Source: Calycina herbarum | Lineage: Eukaryota; Ascomycota; Leotiomycetes; Helotiales; Pezizellaceae | Direction of reading: 5' to 3' | Assembly: GCA_001414485.1 (NCBI GenBank) | Contig: LLEY01000076.1 | Span: forward strand, 124,001 to 188,000 | DNA length: 64,000 nucleotides | Part shown: positions 57,385 to 64,000 of the stretch, piece by piece | Numbering within the stretch: the stretch's first letter is position 1 | Layout of the letters: every line of letters begins with the position of its first letter | The notes under the pieces: model-generated | Told to the model about the DNA's origin: nothing | Seen by the model: only the letters and a program-made list of their open reading frames with translations | Databases searched by the model: none | Made by a program: the position numbers and the translations under genes

Positions 57385-58177
57385 GATTAATGAGCCTTAA
57401 TCATGCAAGGAAGTATGAAAAGAGTCAATGGATGATGAATAGGCACGATAATGAAACTTTAAAACTCATGATTGCTGCCATATATGTGCATCGCTGCATG
57501 GTTTGTAGGGAGTCCACTCGGACCACTCTGTTGGTAATTTTTCTCCATATCAAAGCACGTTATCGGCGCTAAGGAGACATCCCTTGAGGTTGATATAAGG
57601 ATGTTGATTGAAAGATATCATGTCGGGGTTTTGGCGGTGTTGATAGCAAAAATTTGCTTCTTTCGTTCTGTGGGTCCCAAGCAGGGGCTCACCGGACATT
57701 AAAGGCGGCAGCAAACTAATAGGGCAAGTTGATCTGAAGATCTGGGACAATTCGGAATGTTAACCGAAATTTCATTAGTTGAATTTGAGTTGAAATTAAG
57801 AAAGTACTCAATAGTAAGAGTTATACACTGTTCTATTTTTAATGCGACTTTTATCAAGAGGAGGGCACAGCTCGTGGTAGTTGGCCGACGTTCCGACTTC
57901 ATCCCACCTTCACTTCACACGCGACTCACAAACCCACAGAGCAACGGAAGTTGTCTATCGCGCGATTTTGCATCCCTAAACGCGGAATAGAAGTCGGACA
58001 ATGCATGTTCGTCGCTCTTGTCGAAGCCACCCGCGTGGTGGGCCTGGAAGTAGTAATTACCCCTGACATGTTCTCTGTGTGACGGGATGTCTTGTATATT
58101 TCACCACTACTGATTTCGTCATTCTCTATTGAAACTATTCATTGGATTCTACGAAACAGGAAGCATCAAGCACTAAG
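57385..58177. other. divergent promoter between transporter and flavin monooxygenase, with MITE-end-like fragment
   Basis: A 0.8-kb spacer. At 57688-57715 it carries CTCACCGGACATTAAAGGCG followed by GCAG, resembling the CTC...GG...ATTAAAAGCGGCAG ends of the elements at 8230 and 33064. No inverted partner is visible nearby, so it may be a solo, decayed end. Confidence 0.45.
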
Positions 58178-59735
58178 ATGGCACAAATAGCCAATATACA
58201 GAAAGTCTGCGTGATTGGTGCTGGACCCGGAGGGCTAGCTGCGGCCAAGTCAGTTCTTTCCAACCATTATACAGACCCTTGTAGCTAACCTCAAATAGAT
58301 ATCTTGTTGCAGAGGATGCATTCGAAATTGAGATATTTGAACAGCAGGAAACCGTTGGGGGCGTATGGTGTGCTACGCCCAATCATACTGTCAGCGAGAA
58401 TTTTTCCTTTCCTCGCACCGAACCCAGTTTATTACCAAACAAGCCCGTCTGGGAAGGGGACAATTTCAAATTCATCTCGCCAGTTTATGATATTCTGGAT
58501 ACCAATATTCCGCACACTTTGATGAATTACTCGGATCAAGAATTTCCCAAAGGATCCTCGTTGTTTCCTCAGCATGCTGTTGTGAGGGAATATCTCGAAC
58601 GATACGCTGATGATATTCGGCATCTTCTCAGACTGGGAACTCAAGTTCTTGATGTGAAGCCTCTGGGTGAGACTGGCAAATGGACTGTCACTCGCCGAGA
58701 GATCAAATCCCAGAAAGAAACTACGTCAGTGTTTGATGCTGTGGTGGTTGCGAATGGACATTATGACGACCCTTTTATTCCTGATATCCTCGGACTGAAG
58801 GAGTTTAACAAGGTGCACAGTAATGTTGTCTCGCATTCCAAGTTCTACAGGAGACCAAATGATTATAAGGATAAGGTCGGTTTATTTTCAATCTTACAAG
58901 TCTCGTGACTAAAATACTAATTGTGACACAGAAAGTCATTGTGGTGGGCAACTCTGCATCGGGAATTGACCTTTCTGCTCAAATCTCCACTGTTTCTCAA
59001 CGTCCTCTCTTGATTTCAGAGAAAGAGGGCAAGTCAACATCAATAATCCCACCAATAGACGATAACCCTGCCACGGAGCTTGTTCCCGAGATTGAGGAAT
59101 TCATTATTGAAAGCAGATCTGTACGTTTCGCCAACGGAAGAGTCGAACACAACATTGACAACGTCGTTTTTTGTACCGGCTACATGTACTCTTTCCCATT
59201 TCTGGCCTCGCTAGAACCAAAGATTGTCAGTACTGGCGAGAGGACTCAGAACTTGTATCAGCAAATATTTTACCACCCAATACCCACGCTCTCTTTCATT
59301 GGCCTACCGCAAAGAATTGTTCCGCTACCAGTTTCCGAAGCTCAGGGCGCTGCAATTGCTCGTGTATTATCCGGTCGTCTTACCTTGCCATCACAAGCAA
59401 TTATGAAAGCATGGGAAGAGGATTTGATTACTGCGAAGGGAGCCGGAAAAGGATTTCATACTTTGGCATTTCCGCTGGATGCTAAGTATATCAATTACCT
59501 TCACGATTGGAGTTTGGAAGCGTTACCTAAGCCGGAACTGGCAAACGGTGGCAAGGGAAAGATCCCGCCTTATTGGGGAGAGGAGAAGCAATGGGTTCGA
59601 GAGAGTTTTCCACTGATCAAGGTTGCTTCGAGGAATCTCGGACCAGAGAGGCATAAGATAACGTCTCTTAAGGAGCTTGGGTTTGATTTTGAACAATCGA
59701 AAGCAGAGAAATCTGTGGATGCGGCAAGGCTCTAG
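58178..59735 (+). CDS. flavin-containing monooxygenase
   Basis: Three exons, 58178-58248, 58299-58875 and 58932-59735, give 483 residues. The FAD Rossmann motif is VIGAGPGGLAAA (residues about 12-23), split from YLVAED by the first intron, followed by IFEQQETVGGVWCATP. The FMO fingerprint region appears as KFYRRPNDYKDK just before the second intron. The NADPH Rossmann motif GNSASGIDLSAQ begins exon 3, and FCTGYMYSFPFL is the late FAD-binding FxTGY motif. Such class B monooxygenases oxygenate S or N atoms of small molecules, including N-hydroxylation and S-oxidation. It is divergent from the transporter and convergent with the dipeptidase, with only 74 bp between their ends. Confidence 0.92.
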
Positions 59736-59809
59736 TCTTTACTGGCAAAAGCAAAATGCAGAAAACAGAAGGGAGTTTAGGTGTAGGATATGTTCGTTTG
59801 TTTTCTAAT

Positions 59810-60814
59810 TTATGCTCCGAAAATCTTCTCCAAATAATTTAGCCAATTCTCTCCAAGGACCTTTCGCATCTTTGCTTTCGACCATCCTGCTCTCGCCATT
59901 GACTCTGCAAGCTTCTCTCTCTCAGCCAATGGTCCCAAAGGTTTCACAACCTTTTGACTCCCCCAAGGTGTTAATTTTCTCGCGTATCCTTTGTCCTTGT
60001 TACACCACGCCATGAAATCACTTGGTCTTCCGTGTCCTTCACTCGAATCCGAACCTATTCCCACCAATTCCTCACCAGCCAAACCAATAACATAATCCAA
60101 AGCACGAACATAGTCATCAATCGTTGAATCATTTCCCTTCTCCATATGTGGTCCAAATTGAGAGAGTCCAATGAAACCGCCCTTTGCTGCAATAGCCTTG
60201 ATCAACGCATCTGACTTGTTTCTTGGATGATCGAGCATTCCTCCAGGCAGGATATGTGAGAAACAAGGTGGCTTTCCCTCCGGTGCAAACTCGATAACAT
60301 CGGCACTAGTCTGAGGCCCAACGTGACTGAGATCACAAACAATTCCCAACTTTGCCATCTCTGTGACAACTTCTTGTCCGAATCCCGTCAACCCGGAATC
60401 TCTGATTTCCGTATATCCGGCTCCAGAGTAATTTTGCGTGTTATAAGTCAACTGCATTTTCCTCACTCCTAGGTCGCGAAATACACGGAGATAATCAAGT
60501 TGATCTTCGATACCGGCTGTATTTTGCCATGACAAAATCACGGCTGTTTTTCCATCCTTCTTTGCTTGTCGGACATCTGCGACGGTGGTCGCTTGTACGA
60601 TGAGATGTGAATATTCCTCAAACCACTTTTTCCATTGGACGACGTTGGATATGGCACCACGAAATCCCTCCCATATTCCGCAAGTGCATGAGACGCCTGT
60701 GATACCGCCAGCTTTCCAGGCTTCAAAGATTTCCTGGCCAAAGTTGGCGATATTGAGACCGTCGAAATGGATGGCGTCTTTGTAGATTTCTCGTGCTTCG
60801 GTTTCTGATACCAT
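59810..60814 (-). CDS. peptidase M19 membrane dipeptidase-like enzyme
   Basis: A single exon of 334 residues, the usual size for cytosolic bacterial/fungal M19 members. Recognisable family features are the early metal-site segment IHFDGLN, LGVRKMQLTYNTQNYSG, CDLSHVGPQTSADV (metal-ligand His) and the later SHILPGG and GIGSDSSEGHG regions, the latter with a metal/active-site Asp. The first motif is usually DGHND-like (HxD); here it reads HFD. There is no signal peptide or GPI signal. M19 enzymes hydrolyse dipeptides, and close fungal relatives process Cys-Gly conjugates in epipolythiodioxopiperazine pathways. It lies between the flavin monooxygenase and the zinc-cluster gene. Confidence 0.88.
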   Translation of the reverse strand: MVSETEAREIYKDAIHFDGLNIANFGQEIFEAWKAGGITGVSCTCGIWEGFRGAISNVVQWKKWFEEYSHLIVQATTVADVRQAKKDGKTAVILSWQNTAGIEDQLDYLRVFRDLGVRKMQLTYNTQNYSGAGYTEIRDSGLTGFGQEVVTEMAKLGIVCDLSHVGPQTSADVIEFAPEGKPPCFSHILPGGMLDHPRNKSDALIKAIAAKGGFIGLSQFGPHMEKGNDSTIDDYVRALDYVIGLAGEELVGIGSDSSEGHGRPSDFMAWCNKDKGYARKLTPWGSQKVVKPLGPLAEREKLAESMARAGWSKAKMRKVLGENWLNYLEKIFGA

Positions 60815-61284
60815 CGTGATGTGGTGTCAAGGGACTTTTGCTAGTTGGAGTCTAATTTTTTTATTATGAAATGTTTGATGGTTCGATGTTTGGGATGAGG
60901 TGTTTAAGTCGCAATAAGAGAATTTGAATGCGTGCTTGCTACCTATGGCTTTTAGACGCTGTTTAATTATATCAAGACTACCTGTCTTCCACTTCTTAGG
61001 ACAGCATCGCGAACATTGCGATTGGGGAATCCCTGTATTCATGGTTTGCTGTAACCCTTTTCGGAAATTTTCAAGCGGAAATCGCCCGTCAAAGTGGATA
61101 CAAACTCCCACCATCGGCCGACTGTGCCCGACGACGCCTGCCACTGATAGCACGCCATTGCATACGAGTCAATCGATTTAAAATCCCATTGTTGTTGTCG
61201 GGTTATATCACCTTTTCGTCCCACTTACGGAAATGCGAAAGTCTCCTCCGCTACAACACCGACAGTGAGTGGATTTTTGTTTGA
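60815..61284. promoter_or_regulatory. divergent promoter between dipeptidase and Zn2Cys6 regulator
   Basis: A 470-bp spacer between divergent start codons. Two inverted triplets CGG and CCG occur (for example TCGGCCGA near 61115), possible but unproven zinc-cluster sites. Confidence 0.35.
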
Positions 61285-63522
61285 ATGGACTCCTCACTCT
61301 ATCGCTTTCGCCTATCTCAGCAACCTTTGACCCCAGATCCACCCCCGCCGTCCCAAGGAAAAGGAGAGGAGTCTGCAGACAATCGAAATCCTATTCCGCA
61401 GAAGCGAACTATCTCGTGTCAACGATGTCGAAAATTAAAGAAGAAGTGTAGCAAGACATATCCCAGTTGTACTTTGTGTACTCATGCACAAGTAAAATGT
61501 TCCTTCTTAGAGGCTTCCAAGATCTCATCCGTCTCGATATCCGATGTGCAAGAGCTCCAGGCTAGGGTCGCGTGGCTCTCGAGAGTTGTTAATAATATTT
61601 TACCCTTGGATTCTCCCGTGGAATCGTTTGCGACTGGTTCGGATTTACCTGTAGCAACTTCCCCTTCCTACGATGGCCCATCTCCAGCGATCACAAATGA
61701 GGATCTCAATCCAGATGCGCCACACTCGCTAAGATTGGGTAACCAAATACTGAACATTCAAGGCCAGGGCGAGCATTCGCTTCAGACAACAGCTTTTAGT
61801 GGCGGTATACCAATTTCAAATCTACTCGATGAGTTGGGCTCAACCACTACGAACGCAGCGGCAAGTATTTCATACCCAGGATCGACAACATTAAATCTAC
61901 TTTCTGGGAGAAGAGGGAGTGTAACAATACCGGAGGAAGCAGCAGGTCGACAATTTGTGGATGCATATTTTCGCCACATCCATCGAGCGTACCCTTTCAT
62001 GGATCGGGCTCAAGTAATGAAAGATGTTAATATGATGGGCGACTTGTTGACGGATAGAGTGGATAATATGTCTACCAATCTATATATTGTTATGGCTATA
62101 GGCTGTAAGTATATTCTTGCGCTATCAAGAGTAGCGTTTGTTCTGTCCACGTACTGAGAATATTCAGGTACCACACTTCAACGAGTGGGGCAAGTTTCTG
62201 ATGAGGTATCTGCGAAATTCCAGATATCTTCTTGGAAAGTATTGGAAGAGTGTATGTCGAAAAGAGATATCGATTCTGTCGAAACGCTGCTTCTACTTGG
62301 TCTCCACTCACTCTTCGACCCCAATGGATTATCACCATGGGTAATCACGGGGATGTTAAGCCGCCAGATCATGTCACTTGGACTAAGTCGAGAGACATCA
62401 CCAAGCAGAGGCATCTCACTCGCTCAAAGTGAAAAACGAAATCGTCTTTTCTGGAGCGCGTATACCTTGGATAGAATGGTATCAAGTTCAATGGGCCTAC
62501 CATTCGGAATCAACGACGAGAACATGAGTGTTCCTCTCCCAGGAGTCACGTTAGAAGAATACGCTACATCCGAGAGACAATACTACACCGTAACTCTCCA
62601 AGTCAACCGCCACGTCATCGCCCTTCGACAACTCGAAGAACAAATCCTTCAAAAAATACACCTATCAAATTCCTACACAACAAGCTCACTCACACAAGCC
62701 GACCGTCGAATAATCACCCAACGCCTCCGAACACAGATCGAAAACTGGTACACGCAAGGTTGTCTGGTAACACCAATGGAACGGGATCAAATCCCTTTCC
62801 ACAATACCATCCCTTGGCTCAACTACCGCTATCAAAATCTTCTTCTGCTCCTTTATACACCTTCCCATTTCAACTCTTCCATTTCTCTCGATCATGGACA
62901 GGAATTGAGGAGGTGTGTGCAGAAGTATATTCAACTTAGCTCTATACTTTTTCAACAGAGGCATTTGCCGTTGAATTGGGTGACGCTTTGTCGGTTTGTT
63001 GCGTTGTGTCCGGTGCTGTTTTATTGTTATGTTGATGGGAATGGGACAGGAAATGGGAATGGGGGGTTGGGGAGTAAGGAGGAGGTGGGTATGTGTGCTG
63101 ATATTTTGGAAGCTTTTCCTGAACGTTGGGCGGAGGCGAAAAGAGCTGTGGGGGTGTTTAGGCGGCTTGCTGAAGCCTTTGGCTCGTCGAGTTCTTCTGA
63201 GGGGGGAGCTAATTGTCTTCTTCCGAATCGTGGGATTAGTGAGGGTGTGGGTATGGTTGGTGTGGGGGGCGTGGGTGGTCTGGGTGGAATGAATGGAATG
63301 AATGGGGTTAAAGAGGAAGTGGGGGAGCTGGTGAGGGATATGTTGGGGGAAAGTAGTATTTATCACCGGAGTATTGAGGCTGCGGGTTTTCTGGTAAGGG
63401 AGAGACATGAGAGGGGGATTTTTGAACAGTTGAGGAGTGAGCCTATGAGGGGGCTGGGTGGTTGGGGGGCCGGTGATGGGGAATGGAATGGAGGTGGGGA
63501 TTTGAGTATGGGGTTTATTTGA
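61285..63522 (+). CDS. Zn2Cys6 fungal transcription factor
   Basis: Two exons, 61285-62104 and 62168-63522, give 724 residues. The binuclear zinc cluster is at about residues 49-76: CQRCRKLKKKCSKTYPSC then TLCTHAQVKC, with the six cysteines in family spacing (CX2CX6CX6CX2CX6C). Then come a short coiled-coil-like ELQARVAWLSRVV and the fungal_trans middle homology domain (AYFRHIHRAYPFMDRAQ, CTTLQRVGQ, LLLGLHSLFD, GLSRETSPSRG, RLFWSAYTLDRMVSSSMGLPFGI). The tail is Gly/Met-rich (GVGGVGGLGGMNGMNG) and low complexity. It is the likely local regulator of the dipeptidase, monooxygenase and transporter genes, by proximity only. Confidence 0.92.
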
Positions 63523-64000
63523 TGAAGTTTTTGGTTTTTATTTGGATTCGATTCTGTGGTGTTGGAGTTGTGGCTTGGGGGTCAGGTAATATGTGGAATA
63601 AAGAGACTAGAGTGAATGAATTTGATGCTTGATTTAGTTAGGCTAGGGAAAGGAGTTCGGTAACTAGTATTAACTGTATCTCAAATTAAGGTCTTCAAAC
63701 ACCATGGGATAGCTTTGAATTCTGGAGTAGTCTGGTGGTTGGTTCTCTTGCCTGTCAAGACGATGATGTCTCGGAACAAAATTAATCTTTTTGGAATTGA
63801 AAAGCAGAGAAAACCAAGAAAGAGAGATGGGGAAATGGAAAAACAGATAAACTAAAAAATACTTAGAAGAAGTAGACAAGTGGATTTCTTTACAAAATCT
63901 AACCTAAAACTTAGAAGAGATTGTTTGATTTTATGAACTATAGTGAAGTAAACATACAAGGCATACCTATGTGAACATAATGGCTTCCTAGAAGGAACTG
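63523..64000. other. 3' flank, no gene seen
   Basis: Presumed 3' UTR of the Zn2Cys6 gene plus nearly 400 bases without a recognisable ORF or motif. Confidence 0.45.

Noticed and set aside
62686..63408. 240-codon minus-strand His/Pro-rich ORF
   Set aside because: It is the antisense of the Gly-rich tail of the Zn2Cys6 factor.

Overview
The window is nuclear DNA of a filamentous ascomycete (Pezizomycotina). Genes are split by short spliceosomal introns (mostly 45-130 nt, GTAAGT/GTATGT-type donors, CTAAC-type branch sites). The content is typical of moulds: a head-to-head class V / class VII chitin synthase pair with myosin-like domains, a Kei1-type IPC synthase subunit, Zn2Cys6-type regulators, a Dal5-type transporter and a small cysteine-rich secreted protein. 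A Leotiomycetes (Botrytis/Sclerotinia-like) origin is my inference, not proven here. Splice models were built by hand; every intact multi-exon model given closes in frame.

Layout. 0-8 kb: a sulfite oxidase-like gene converges on the sulfite reductase beta subunit (MET5), separated by a spacer with a degenerate repeat and a C13 tract. 8-14 kb: a 240-bp inverted-repeat element, KEI1, a six-exon Rab6/YPT6 GTPase and NOP53. 14-20.4 kb: a decayed stretch with an unknown membrane protein carrying two nonsense codons, a wrecked sulfotransferase-like gene, and a large membrane protein with one in-frame TGA that might instead lie in a 54-nt intron. 20.7-23.6 kb: a regulator-like protein without a zinc cluster and a short-chain dehydrogenase. 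26-40 kb: chitin synthases class VII (minus) and V (plus) diverge from a 2.7-kb spacer that holds a second inverted-repeat element. 40.6-41.3 kb: a secreted 10-cysteine protein.

41.3-45.2 kb is AT-rich and repeat-rich and carries an unrecognised, interrupted gene and another inverted-repeat element. 45.35-48.11 kb holds the most unusual object: a 14-exon gene in which every exon is phase 0, internal exons are only 9-72 nt long, and all of them encode Ala/Gly/Lys-rich modules downstream of a signal peptide and a dibasic site. Exon blocks have been tandemly duplicated with their introns, so any exon can be skipped without frame loss. 50.9-55.1 kb: a phospholipase D-family protein and a GMF/ADF-homology protein. 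55.8-63.5 kb: a Dal5-like transporter, a flavin monooxygenase, an M19 dipeptidase and a Zn2Cys6 activator form a plausible small catabolic cluster.
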